From: Loxodes magnus | Taxonomy: Eukaryota > Ciliophora > Karyorelictea > Loxodida > Loxodidae | NCBI GenBank assembly: GCA_946699065.1 | Contig: CAMPDV010000374.1 | Location: 124,001-188,000 of the forward strand | Direction of reading: 5' to 3' | Length of the DNA: 64,000 bases | Shown here: positions 12,263 through 26,200 of the stretch, one piece after another | Layout of the letters: the number at the start of each line of letters is the position of its first letter | Numbering within the stretch: the first letter of the stretch is position 1 | Notes under the pieces: generated by a model | The model's input: the letters and a program-made list of their open reading frames with translations, nothing else | Told to the model about the DNA's origin: nothing | The model's database searches: none | Translations under genes and position numbers: made by a program

Positions 12263-13596
12263 ATGCAAGCATCTAAATGTGAAGCCAGTGAAGAAGAGTT
12301 CAACTAAGAGTTCATATGCAATAATCATAACATCATCACTGATAGACCAATTGAATAATTGGAAATGCTAGATTCACATATTAAAGAAGAGTCAAAGTAA
12401 AGCCATTTGGGTATATATTAAGAGCATAATGAGATTCTAGCTGTGTATTGTATGATTGATAGTACATTAATATGTGAAAAATGTCAATAGGATTCTCATA
12501 AGAATCATCAATGGGGTAGATAAGAGGAGATCGTTCCTATTATGTAAGTTCGAATGTAAATGACTTTGAGTGCTATAAAGGAGAGGTTAAATCAATATTC
12601 TTCTGTATTAGGTCAATGATAAAAGTAGTTGTTTGAGGATTATGCGATAAATATAAAATATATAGTATAGATCTATGATAAAATCAAGAGAAGTTTAGAG
12701 TAAGCATGTGAGGAGGTGGTGATAAGAGTATAGGAGAAAGTAAATAGTATAGGTACGAAATAAGTTAAAATAATCTTTTTGAGTAAGTAGAGAGTATCGG
12801 GTTAATGTAATAGGCATCTATATAGTAATGTGAGATAAAGAAGGCTGAGATAGAGAGATTGGAAATATAGCTTTAAGAGAATTAAATAAAGGATGAATAA
12901 AAATATTCTTAATATAAAGCTATTCTTAACTTAAAGAATATGGAAGCTTAGGTCTTTGAGAGAATGATGAAGGAAGTTCAGTTTAGTTAAGAATAAGAGT
13001 TGCGAGTTAGAGTATAGAAACAATCCTTTTAGAGTATTATATAACATTTATGATAGGAGTTGTAGAATGTAAATAAGGAAAGTAAAGAATAAATTTAAAA
13101 GTTAAATTAAGTTATTAGAGATAAGGAATTTATATTTAATTATTTGAGGGAATAAATATCTCGCTACTAGAAAGTAATAGAAGAGTAAGAAATATAGCGT
13201 GAGAATTTGATATAGTAGTAAAATACTATCTTGTAGTAAAAAATTTTCGAGTTATAAGGCTATAAAAATAAGTTAGAGGAATAATCTAAGTGTTTGAATG
13301 AGTAAATAAAAAGTTTATCAAACTAGGGCGTTTAATATTAAAGGCAAATAAGTGAGTTGTTGTAAGCTATTGAAGAGAAGGATTAGAAGAATCAATTTTA
13401 AAAGTTTTTTAATTTTTATTAAAAAATTTCATACTAAAACATATTGTATTACTATATATAAATTATTTCCAGTTTTCTTTTATTATTCCAAAATTATAAA
13501 TCTTAGTCTCTTTCCAAATTCTTATTAAATATAAAAAGCAGAGTAAATACGATTTTTTTAATTTAGTAAAAAGTTGCTTATTTTAACTTTTTATGA
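12263..13596 (+). CDS. B-box zinc finger coiled-coil (TRIM-like) protein
   Basis: The ATG at 12263 opens a protein whose residues about 15-95 contain two Cys/His clusters. The second has B-box spacing: H, then YC, ICEKC and H-x3-H around 12420-12520. The rest is a long Q/E/K-rich coiled coil to about residue 400, so the layout is that of a TRIM protein lacking its RING and C-terminal domain. The frame shifts near 12760. A 38-nt GT-AG intron at 12753-12790 would join the two parts in frame; a 20-nt alternative at 12764-12783 also works. The coiled coil ends near 13395, but the first in-frame TGA is at 13594-13596, so the last 65 residues, which are low-complexity, may be untranslated. B-box coiled coils usually mediate oligomerisation. 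The role here is unknown. Confidence 0.65.
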
Positions 13597-13629
13597 CTAT
13601 AAATTTAATAAATGTTACTATTTAAAATT

Positions 13630-13974
13630 AATTATTCTTTAAAATAATTGAAAAGATGGTGGGAGTTGAGAATGACCTTCGTGACAACACTTTCTGGTTT
13701 TATGGCTAGGAACAAGTTCCTTTCCTGTCGCTGAGAAAGTCCCTGGTCAGAGTCCTTTTCTGAAGGGAACACTGTCTTTGAGATTATCCGCTCTTGGTAG
13801 GGGCTTGAAGCCTGGCTGCTCATAGTGATGGAGCTCCCTAGCAGCTGTGTCTGGAGCACAACAGGATATCCCTGTTATTCCATAAAAAGAGAGCGTCGGG
13901 TCGTGCAATTGGAAAGGAGTTTCCGGTCCAAAAACTTTTTTAGTTGAAATTAATTAATAAATTATTCTTTAAAA
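13630..13974 (-). mobile_element. Short interspersed element, copy A, with 15-bp flanking repeats
   Basis: A GC-richer block of about 300 bp, flanked by perfect copies of AATTATTCTTTAAAA at 13630-13644 and 13960-13974. It is homologous, in the opposite orientation, to the block at 56747-57077. Shared landmarks include CTTTCTCAGCGACAGG, CCAAGAGCGGATAATCT and CTCCCACCATCTTTT. The flanking repeats differ between copies, as expected for target-site duplications. On the minus strand the block reads as a peptide containing PRADNL and GTFSATG, and this reading is largely shared with copy B. It may therefore be a piece of a larger element's coding sequence rather than a non-coding SINE. No clear Pol III A/B box was found. 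It lies 33 nt after the B-box gene's TGA. Confidence 0.75.
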
Positions 13975-14221
13975 GCAATTCAAAATATTTAGAATTGTTT
14001 AATATTTTATTTATTTTTAATTATTGAAATATATAATTTAAATCTAAATAAATCTATTATAACTGTAAAAAAATTAATTAAACTTTTTAAATTTAAAAAG
14101 CTTTAAGCAATAAATTTTTAAAGAAATATAAATAAAATTCATTTTTTTAACTTTAATTTATAAAATAAATTTAATTATAAAAAAGGTATTTATTTATTAG
14201 ACTGAAATTGCTGAATCTATT

Positions 14222-17200
14222 ATGATCAAAAGTTCTGCACCTTGCTCAGATATAACTCCTAATAAACGGTCTTTAAGTACTAATATTTCAGGTGATAAAA
14301 CTTACACATAAACATAAATCTGAAAAGAAGGAAATAATAAATATACAATAAACAATGAAATTAATAAAAAATAGAGAAAAATTTAAAAGAAATGGTAGAA
14401 TATAATCAAATATTAATAAATTAAGAAACAAAAAAGAATAAATAAATCCTAGAAGATATTGATCTTAAGATTAAAAAAACATGGTCTAGCATAAAACAAA
14501 AACATTAACAAATAACTTGATTTTAAGAATGATTGAGGGAAAAATAAATCCATTAGTAATATTTGAATAAAGAAGACTTAAAATAATTATTTTTAGAATG
14601 AACAAAGATACAAGAAGAAGAGAAACTAAACTAAAAAAAATCAAATCAAAACAATAATGAAGACCTAAGAGTTTCAGAATGAGAGTGATATCATAAAAAT
14701 TATTTTATTAAGCTGAAAGGCGAATATTATTTAATTTAATTTAAATATTTCAGGTGATATGAGCGAGGATAGGTATTTGATATTTGGATATCTGCAGTCA
14801 GGGAGCTTCATCACTATAAACTGTCTATCGTCAAGTCCTTATTAATGGTAAATCGGATAATCCAATTTTACATTGAATCAGGATGCTATATTCATGCTAG
14901 TGACCTGTAACTAATTGTAGACGAAGCACTACTCTGAAGCCACCAAATTTAAATTATGAATTAATGTGAGATATGCTCTCGAACATTTATAATTGCAAGA
15001 AATATAATTACGATGTTTAAAATATCTTTGTTCTATACTAAAAAGTTTACTTAAAATAAATTCAAAGACTAATTCTCATAGTTTGAGTAAGACATAGACA
15101 AAGATAATATTTGCCTATCTTGCAATCTAATGATAGACAATTGTTAGAAATGTCATAAGGCTAATGAAACGGTGATATGCGATGATTGCTTTACTAACTA
15201 CGGACTAGGAGAAAATGAGTGCTTTTTATGCAGTGAAATACACTAAGATTGTTTCAAATGTAAATAGAAAGGCTTTTTTCTGCAATGTAGGACTCTTATA
15301 CTTTCTAATAGAACATGCAAAATTTAGTGTGGTGATATAGAGCAAGATAATGATTATGACTAAATTAATCTACTTTGTATCTAGTAGCTTTAAAACTGTA
15401 ATAAGTGTAAAAAGCAAAATAAATAATGCTTTGAGTGCTAAAGAGGATTTTTCCTAGATAACAACAATTAATGCTATTTTTGTTCAGTAATTAATCCGAA
15501 TTGCATTAGTGCTCAAAGTCAACTGAATGCACATTATACTAAGATTAAAAGTTATCTAATGGAAATTGTGTCGAACAATGGTTTTCGACAGAATAGGATT
15601 AATCAAAGTCAGGTGCTTGTAGTTCTTGCAGCTAAACAATAGATAATTGTTTAGAGTGTTCTAAAGATGAAAACTTATGCCTCTCCTACTTCTTTCTGTA
15701 TAGCTTAACTGAAAGCATCAGTTGCGATTCAAATATGTCATAAGAAGAATAATCTAATAAATAGAAGGTTGAGGATAAGTAACGGATTATTAACATATTT
15801 AATATAGCAACTTCAGAAAAAGAAGCTATTAAGAAAATTTCACAGATGTAGGATACTACTATAATGTGGAAGTTGGTTCAGCAACAGCAATTAGTCTTTT
15901 CTTTCTTCGAGTGGATCAACTGGAAATATCTTTACATTCATATTAGCAAACTATTTTTTTATAAAATGGTTTAATAAATGTTGAAAAAGTCTGCAATATT
16001 ATTAGCATACTTCTAGCAGGTGAATCAGAGTTTGTTGAAAAGCCATCAAAATAACTAAATCAAGATGTTTATTTGAATTCACTCTAAAATGGCTTATTTG
16101 AAATAAGTAAATGAGGAGAAAATTCTTTCTTACCAAACATCTCAGCAAACTTTATTGTAATACTTGTAGTTATTGAATGTGAATTGTTATTATAACTCGA
16201 TTTAAATACACTTAAAGCAAAAAATTAAGTAATTTTAAACTCAAGTACTTACATTACAGATTGGTTTTGGCTCTTTATTTCGAATTTAGCTTAAAGATAG
16301 GCTACTCCTCTGCTTATAAGCTAAATATTTTAGCCTAGAAAACTCATGAACTGCTGTAAACTTAATATCAGCCTGCTTAAGCTTAGTAAGCTTAATTTTA
16401 GGTTTTGCAAACATCAGTCATCTTTTACTTGTTTTGGGTAATTATTAAGTTCTTGAAGATTAAGAATAAAACAAACCCTGAGAACTAGAACCAGAAATAC
16501 TACTTTTGTGATATCAAATGAAGTATTTGATGAACTTAAAACTGAAAAATTGGTTTTGCTGTTTTAACCTTTATTTTTGATCCAAATGTTCTTGTTAACT
16601 TACTTTTTGAAAGGGCTTAGATATAACTCTTCACTCTAAACGACTCTATGTTAAGTTTAGACTCAATTTAAGCTTTTTTTTTACTTGCTTGTTAGCCTTT
16701 CGAGTCACACATGGTTAGCAAAGCTTACATATTCTAAGAGATATGAATGTCCTTTCTATATTTTTTTAATTTCTATTTCTTAGCCTAAGACAGTAGCAAA
16801 AGAACAAGAAATCTAGAGACAATAAATTCTGATAGAGCTAAGATAATTGGGAAAGTGATAGTGCTAGTGTAAGATAGCATCTCATTTATTTGCTTGGTTT
16901 ACTGTTTCTTTTCAATGATAAAAGATCTGATAAAGTATATAAGGAAAATAGGGAAAATAGGGAAAATAGGGAAAAAGAAGCAAGAGTTTTAAAATAACTG
17001 GCTAGAAATTTATTAGAGACAAAACCTAACTAAGGCTAAGGGATTTAAGAGTGCATTATTTAATTTTCTTGAGATCTAAATAATTACAAGCATCAGAATG
17101 ATTTTAGTAATGAGGAGTCGTTTCAAATCTAACACAATAATTCTCGATTATTTCTAAAGAGGAATATGAATTATAAATTTTAACCATCTGAAATCAGAAC

Positions 17201-20200
17201 ACAGGTAAGTTTCTATAATTTAAAAGTTAGATTTTATATACAATTAAAACATGAACTAGATAAGATAAATAATAAGATATAACTCAAGTCTCAGCTAAAA
17301 GATCAGGAATAAAAATTAATATTTATCTTAAGTTAAGAAATCATATAACTGGCTAAGATATATAGCAAAGCGACTGCATAAAAGTGCTATAATTAAAGAT
17401 CTGATAAAGGGATTATCCCACAAGTATTAAATACATATGAAGAAGGAAAATACTGTAAAGTTAAATCCACCAGATAGAAAGCCCCAAAGAAGGAAAAAAA
17501 GAGTAGATAGATGAAAATTACTTTTAGTTTGACGATTAATAATTAAATTTGTATCTATACTTTCTAAAAGCTGCTTTATATCTATGTTTTGCACTTTAAT
17601 CTTATAACTTAAGAATCACCATGCAAGATAATAAAATAGAAGAGAGATATGTAATTAATCTTGTTATATTTATCTTTAAGCATAGTTAAGTATTCTATTG
17701 ATAAAAACTAATCAGAGTAAGTAAGTAAGAATGAATAACCAGATTTATCTTTTAAGTGATAATATAGAATGAGAAGAGTAAATCATTCTTTTTTAGCAAT
17801 GCAAGCTTATAAAATAACTTAAGTAATTAAATAAAGCAAATGCATAATGAGACTCTAAACTTTAATTATATAGTAAAGCACTTAATCATCAAAGATAGAA
17901 GTAACTATATTTTAGACCGTTTTGTTCTTTTTAGGATTTAAATTTTTTACTTATATAGGTATTTAGTTATGTATTTAATGTAAATATTAGTTAAACTTAA
18001 AAACTAATGGCTTATATTTAATTAATTAGAGAAAGCTAACTATATAATTATTTTCTATCTACTATTTAAATCATCCTCTGCTTTTAGAGAAGGCTAGAGA
18101 TAAGTATGAAACAGTAAGTTTAATTAAAAGATAAAATTTTGCTTCTTTCAGGTAAAGATCCCTTTATGTTTAGTTTATCTTGGAACTAGTACTTCATTAA
18201 TTTTATTTGGTAAGAAGCTTTTCATTATTTTTTAACCTTTCTATTTTGTATAATAAACACTATAATAATGATGATTGTTTGCTAGTCTAGCTAGGGAATT
18301 TATTGTGAAATATACTTTATAATGCTTTGTGAGAAAATCTAAATAGCATTTTGATATTGTAGTCTTTTAGCTCTTTTCTTAAATCTGAGATTAAAAATCA
18401 AGAGCTTTTCTTTCTTTATACTCCACAAATCACGGATAATTTACGCAGCTAGCAATATAAGGTGTAGACTTCTACGTTTGGTACTGCATTTTATTTTTCA
18501 TCTCCTCATTTCATTCAACCTTCAGAAGATAAGCTCAAGAATAAAAAATGCCTTTATCTAATAAAAATATCTGAACAATGGAAGATATTCCAGGTTCAAG
18601 TTATAAAGAAACAGGTAGATACCACTAAGTTAAATGGCTGAATTATCCTATCTACTTTAAAATTGTTTTTCATCTCTTCTTAAACCTATAAACTTTTCCT
18701 TTGAATAAGGGAGAAGTTCATAAAGGAATCAAGCTTAAGTTTAATGATATATTTCACAGTTCTAAGTAAAATTAAAAAAATTGCTATCTAGCATTGTTCT
18801 TGCCTTTGTATATCTAATTGATTTAAGATTCGAATCTCTAAATTTATTCATTTTTTCTAGTATCCTAGAAATAAAGTTACTAGTACATTTAGTAGCATCC
18901 TTATAGTGTTTTTCTATCAAATTTAAGAACGCTTTGATATATCTACTCATATAGAGACTTAATTTTGATAGGATTCTTAATTGAACCTAATTAAAGATAC
19001 TTAGTTATTTTATCTAGTAATATCCTATAAATAAAACATCTGCTTAGTATGATAATTTTAGGAAATTATCCTTACTTAATACATTAAATGATTTAGATAG
19101 GCCAAACATATTTAGTTCCATTCCACGCTATTAACTAAAGGTAATGATATATTTTTAATCCCTTGTATCTAAGTAATTTAAAGTATGAGTGTCTCTTTTA
19201 CATTTATTCTTATTTTACTTAACTGTCTATTTATTTATACTCCTATTACTTTTTAATTTAGTTAAAGGTAATTTATTTAAACCATTTGATAGCTATATGA
19301 TTATACAAGCCTATATTAGAAGCAAAGCTATAATATTTAATAAGCTTTTATATGTAAATATCAGATGCTGATTGTAAGATGCTTAAGCTTTATTAAAAGA
19401 CTCTAACTTGCTATTTAGTAGATTTAGTTTTATTAGCATTACTCTTATCTGTTATTACTGCTATCTATCTATATTAAGTAACCTAGTTTATCCTAGCAGA
19501 TATAGACATGCATACACTTAGTTTTAGTACTATGTGGATGTTACTAGATATGCTAATTCACATTCTCTAGGTTTTTTATTTATGGTCTTTTTGGTAATTT
19601 TTATTAATATAAAATGGATCAAAGTGATAGCTTCATAAAAAGGCTAGTTTAAATAACTAAGTAATAAGAATCTTAGACTTTAAGACTGGAAGAAAATGAA
19701 GGCAGTCAAAAGAGAAAGGAATATTAGGTGCTAGATCTTTTGATAGGAGAAGGGTATATGACTGATAAGCTTTTTGGTGAAAGGATAGTAGTTAGCTATT
19801 TAGAGAGTAAATAGCTTTAGTACTCAAAATTAATACTTTCCTAGGAAATCAGCTAGATGAGAAACTCAAACGGTTATAGGGATTTAAAGGAATAAAACTC
19901 TGGCAATTAACCTATCGATAAAGGATTAGAAGTAGATCAACAATCTTTCTAGCAATACACCTAAAACTCTCCAATCTACTCTGTTGAAGACTAAACGTTC
20001 ACTACTACAAACCTAGAAACAAACGAAAATTAATTAAAAAAAAGCAACGAAATAGAATACATTTAAGCCCTCAACACTCAAAGCAATGAAGAGAGTATAA
20101 GAGAAAGACAGCTGAATATAGATAAGAATTTATTAGAAAGCAAAAGAGTAGAAAATAGAATTCTGATAAATAATAATAGACTCAAGGTTTTTATTTTATA

Positions 20201-23200
20201 AACTTAAAATTAAATTCAGTCAAATAATAAATTGAACTTTGTTTAATTAAACTGAGAACTAGTAATATAGAAATGATAACAAGTGAAGACTTCTTAAGAG
20301 CTTTAAAAAGAGTTAGTTTGTATGCTTAAGTAAAAATTCGGGTTAGTTCAAATCTTGTATTCGCTGGTGCTTCAGGAGTAGGTTGGCATGGAGTGGAAGT
20401 AAGTTTTAGATTAGTGAGGAAAGATTGACTAGAAGGAAAGTTTTGACTATAGGTAGGTTAAATAGATGCTTTAGTAAAAGGATTCAGAGTAGCTGGACTA
20501 AATCTAGAGTTAGTTGGTTAGTTTATTATCAAGGAGAGAAGATAGATAAATTGCCTATCTATATGGAAATAAATAAGTCTTATTCTAAATCTCTTTCAAT
20601 AAGCTAGATATCGAGTCCTTCTTCAGCAAGGAGAAGAACAATTTTTTAAAGCTTATCAAACTAGCGAGAAAGGAAGAGCTGTAAGAGACTGATCTAGAAA
20701 TAAAGGAAATTTCAATCTAAACTCAAAGTAAGTTAATGGTTAAACTATGCTGCTAGGATAAAGCCTAGGAACTTAATTTATTTTATAGAGAACAATAAAT
20801 TAAGTAAGCTTAGCCTAAAGTAAATGATTATAGAGGGGCATAAGAAGAGAAATTATCAAGCTATCAAATAATAGAAAAGCTTTATGATTGCTTCAACAAA
20901 TGACTATTTAGCTATGAGTAGCTATTGTAAATAGATATCAATAGAGACAAAAATAACATAGTTTTAGAGTATTTGGAGTAATAAGATAGCACTACTAGAT
21001 AATAATACTCAGTTTATGTATTGAATAAGCATAACGAAGCTAATTGTGAAAACTGCTAAGAATTCATTAAAATATAGAGGTAGCAAGTAGTAATAAAGCT
21101 ATCATAAATCTGCTAAGATGAATAGCAGAAATTATAACTCATAGCGTTTCTAAGGGATGGGATAGAACTTACGAAGATTTTATACGCTTGGATAATCTAA
21201 GACTGGATAGGGATTAATTTCATAACAGCTCTATAAGTTTTATAAAGATACTAAATAGCATAAAATTAAGATACGGAACTAATAATACTTCAACTAGAAA
21301 ACAACTAAATCTAAAACTTGGAGTAGCATTTAGAAGACTAAGACTTAGAGACTTAAGGAGATAATATATGACATAATGTCTTAATTTTTTAAAACTAGTA
21401 AAGTATCTTAGAGATATAGCTTTGGGGATTTCTTGTAATATCTTTTAGTAAAGATAGCAACCATTGAAGGTATAAACTATAAGAGAAACTTGATAAAGTA
21501 TAGACTAACTTTAGGATAGAAAAGGTGGATAGGATAATAGTTTAAAATGATATGAACTATTTATAGTTATATGGATAGGATGCTAAGTTGCTTTATGCTT
21601 ACATGTCTAGTTAAGAAGATATGAATGTTGAATAGATAGAGTATCCTGAATACTTGAGAGGCAAGCTTATAGAAAGTAAAGAAATTTGATAAGACTAGAT
21701 ATAAAATAAAATTCTCTTGCTTCAATGCTAACAAATATGCAACTCTGTGTAGAAAAATTGATACCATAATGAAGACTAGTAGAGAATAGGAATTTACTCT
21801 GAAGATGAATGAGTATAAACTTAGAAAGAAGTATTGGTAGAAAGACTGAAAGTGTATATGCAAAACGAAGGTATTGTTCAAGAATCAATAAACTAGGCAA
21901 TATAAAAATACTCAAATGATAGCACTAGTAGCTTATATAATATCATATTTAGCACTATTATAGATAATCTATCTGTATAAGGAAAAAATAAGGAGTTAAA
22001 AGAGTAATAACCATAGCTTACTTAAGAGTTTTATTTTATCCATAGGAAAATAAATAAGTTCTTAAAGCAAACTTTTGGAAGAGTACCAGGTAACGAAAGT
22101 TGGGCTTAGTATATATTAAAGATCTAGTAAGTATGAAATTGAATAATCTAAAATGAAGTAGAAAGTTAGAGGAACTAATTTTAAGAAAATGAAATTAAAG
22201 ATTTGAAAGTGCATTAAATTAATAACAACGTAGTTGCTTTGTTTATTTCTCAGCTTTTTAAACCTAGAAATTAAGATTATTTAAGTTTTATAGTATTTGA
22301 AGAAGTAGAATAGGAGAATGATTGGCATCATTTTACTAAATATCCTAACTAATAAATTGTTAGGTACTGTAGGGAAAATATCAAAAGTGAAAGCTAAGTA
22401 AAATAGTTTGTTTAGTAGCTTCAATAATAGGGAGTTTTAGAACTTGTTTGAATCAAAATTTTTTAAAATCTAAAGAGCTTCACAACACTGATGTAAGTAA
22501 TAAATTAAATTGACTAGAACTAAGCGAAAATTGATAAACATCAAGTGTTAGAATTACTTGAGCAAGGTTAAATGGAAGAGTTTTATAAGCTAATAGAAGC
22601 ATGTCTAGAGGACTATCACACGGCTAATCCTCAATTTTTGTTCTTCATAAACAAAGAAAAGTTTCTTTACTGGATAATTCTAGACTAATAAAGGAGGATC
22701 ATTCAATGTCCTTATTACTTAGGACAAAACAATCCTTCAATTTTATTCGATCTACTTAACTAGCTATAGTGAGATAATATAGTCATATCATTCTACGATA
22801 AGCCTAAAAATTATTTCTATGAAAGCAAGTTTATAGAGCATTACTTAAAAATAGATCCTCAAGTATATTTTAACTCTTTGGATCTGAATGGCACAATTAC
22901 AAGCAACTATCAAACAATTTTTCCAGGATACACCTTAATTAAAGCTATTTACAACCATGATAAAGCGATATTACTATAAGCAAAGAATTGGAACGGTTAA
23001 TTAAGAGCTATAAAAATCCTAAAAAATGGAGATTAGACTAAATAGCTAGAATAAGTTATTCATAAACTATAAGCTAATAAAGAGAGATATGAAAAGCACT
23101 GCATCCAAATCTATAACTATTCCTTTAATAAGCTTACTCATACTTACTGGATGGAAATGCAGTATTGTGAATCAGGAAACTTATAGCAAGCTATATAGAA

Positions 23201-26200
23201 AAAATAACCTTTTAAGGTTAAAGAAATATTCGATGTTTTTAATTAAATGGTGGAAGCTCTTGCTTTCCTTCAAGAAATAGGGATATATCATTAAGGCATA
23301 AAGCCTAAAAATATTTGGATAGAAAAGTAGTAATTTAACTAAGTTCAGTAAAAGCAAACATATAAACTAGGACATTTTGATTAGGCAGATCCTTTGCTAT
23401 CTATAAGATATCAAGATACCATAAAATAATATGATCAGTACCAGTCTCCATAAATAGTATTGAAGCAGTAAATAAACCTTTTTAAATCTGACGTTTTTTC
23501 GCTAGGTATTACTTTATTAGAAATAGCTTCACTTAAAGATTGCTCTCGACTCTAGCTAAACTAAATAAAAAGGAGCGAGGAAGAATTAAGTAGTTTAATT
23601 GACAAAAGACTTTGACATTATCAATAGGATTAGAATTATGAAGATTTATAGGTACTCTTGCTTAATTTACTTCAATGAGAGGAACACTAGAGATTTGATT
23701 TTAAAGAATTGAAACGAAAAGAAGTTCGAAGAAGCTTTTAGGTTTACTAAGTCTAAGATAGTAACTTCACGGTTAGTAGAATTTAATCCAACTAGTCAAC
23801 TTTTCAAAGACTTCAAGAAGAGAATTATAATCAGTACTAAGTTGACTAAGAGAGTTTAGATAGACTTAACGAAGTATATTTCTAATAGAGTTCTAGTGAT
23901 TTAGAGTATTAAGGCCAAGAAACTAGTAACTAAAACTCTTAAAGAGAAGTAATGCAACCATGTTAATAGTATGCTAATAGCCAATGAGATCTAAAGAACT
24001 AGCATAATTTAAACTACTTAAAAGAGCTCAGGAAGAAGGAAAGGATTCCTTTTTTAAAACTTAAAGAAGTATAGCAAAAGTAGTCATAAAGGTTTTATTT
24101 GATCAAGCTAATATAGCAAGATCTATACACCAAATAGTATTCTAAGTACTATATTTCAGATCAAGTATCATTTCATAATTAAACTTATGTAGGATAAATA
24201 AACGAATTCTATTAACCTGAAGGAATGGGAAGAATGCTGAATGAAGAGATCTATTATGAAGGAGAATTTAAAAATGGACTAAAGCATGGAAATGGTATAA
24301 TAGTTAACCTCTTTAAATAAACTATAGAGAAAGTAGTGCATAATCTAGCCAAATAGGTAAAGTCATAAGTTATAAAGGGATATGAAACTGATGAAATTAG
24401 CTAATATTTAAGTACTGCAAATTGATTTCCTAGTATATAAATATAAAACTCTCTTATAAGCACAATTATATCACAGATGTAAGAAGCAGCATTAACTTAG
24501 ATGACTATCAATAACGAGTAAATACATCAAGTTTATAAAAATATTGACTGCTTGGAGTTTGAAGGATAAGTCAATGAATAAAGAAATCCTCATGGGTTTG
24601 GATAAATATACGATAGCCAAAACAAATGGTTCTATTGTGGATTTTTCAAACATGGTAAAAAGCATGGAAATGGGCTTATTATAGATCTAGAATTATATAG
24701 CACAGGATTCATAGAGTTTACCTATGATAAAATGGTATTTCAAGAAATACTGGATTATGATAACCAAGACTAAATAGCGATATTAAAGCACTGAAACAAT
24801 AAAATATCTGAATTCTTAATAAACTTCAGAACGTAATTCAGAATCTCAGAAATAAGCGACTTATCATAATTTGAAGGACAGAATAATATCTATGAGCTAG
24901 ACTTGTAAGACTACATAAAAATTCTAGTTAAAGATATAGAGGAAGATATCAAGTGAATAGGATTTTGAAATAGTTGTAAGATAGAGAATAAAACTTGCTT
25001 TTAAACTTATGAACAGAAAATTAAATACATAGTATGTCAGAAGCTAAACCTTTTTTTATTCGATAAAGTAAAAAAGATAAGGCAAATAGCATGCTTTACA
25101 TAAGAAAACATGTAAAAACAATAATAAAGCATTTAAAGCTAGAAAGAAGTTAAAGAAATATACTTAAATCTGAGGAGATAAATCCATGACTTTATTAAGA
25201 TCTAGAAATAATAGATTCTCTTCTTTAACTAAGTCTTAACTTCATATGACTTACTGACATACACACTCAAAAATAACTCAGATAAAATAATCAGTTAAAG
25301 CATGAAGCGAGACTAAACGGATGTGGTGAAGACAAGTCCACATCATAAAAATGAAGATTCCTATGAAGGCTAACAGCTAGAAAACTAGAAATTCAGATTT
25401 GGAGTTTATAAGTTTAAAAATGGAGACATACATAAAGGGTAATTTTTAGGAGATAAATAATATGGAAACGGTATAATATAATATAAAAATGGTGATAAAT
25501 ATGAAGGAGATGTTTTTAATAGTTAAATATGCGGAAATGGTACTTATTGATTCAAGAATGGAGATAAATATGAAGGATAGTGAATTGAAAATAAATATGA
25601 GGATATGGAACTTATTTCTACGCGAAAAAAACTTAAAATGGGAACTCTTATGAAATAAACTAGTTACTAATATAAATTAAAGAAAAATGAAAAGTGAAGT
25701 TAGATGAAATACTTTCAAAAAATTAAGAAAGTGACTAAAAAAAGATTTGGAGTATATACAAAGGAGAATGATTAAATAGTTGAAAACATGGATATGGTTA
25801 ATGAAAATTTAAAAATGGAAAATACTATGAGGGGAGTTTTGAAGAAGACACTCAATAAGGAATAGGAAAGTCAAATCTTCCAAAAAAAGAAATCTATTTT
25901 GGTTAATTTTAAAGAGGTTCGTAGAATGGCTGAGGGTTTTGTAAATTTTAGAGTGAAAATATATTCATAGGATAATATCTAAATGGAGTAATACAGGGAC
26001 TTGGAATAGCTTATTACAAAGAGAAAGATATTTATGAAGGAGAATGAATAAATTCGTAAAAATAAGGATATGGATGCTATTTATTTAGAAATGGGGATAG
26101 ATATGAAGGATCATTCTACGAGAATAAAAGATAAGGAAAAGGAATTAATGTTTATAACAATGGAGATATATATGAAGGAGAATGAATGAATGATTAATTA

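Noticed and set aside
13632-13859. Standard-code ORF of 75 codons on the minus strand
   Set aside because: It lies inside mobile element copy A in a frame not shared with copy B; the shared reading is a different frame.
16945-16977. Repeated GGGAAAATAG units, possible regulatory or telomere-like array
   Set aside because: They lie in frame inside the giant gene and encode a short ENR-type repeat.
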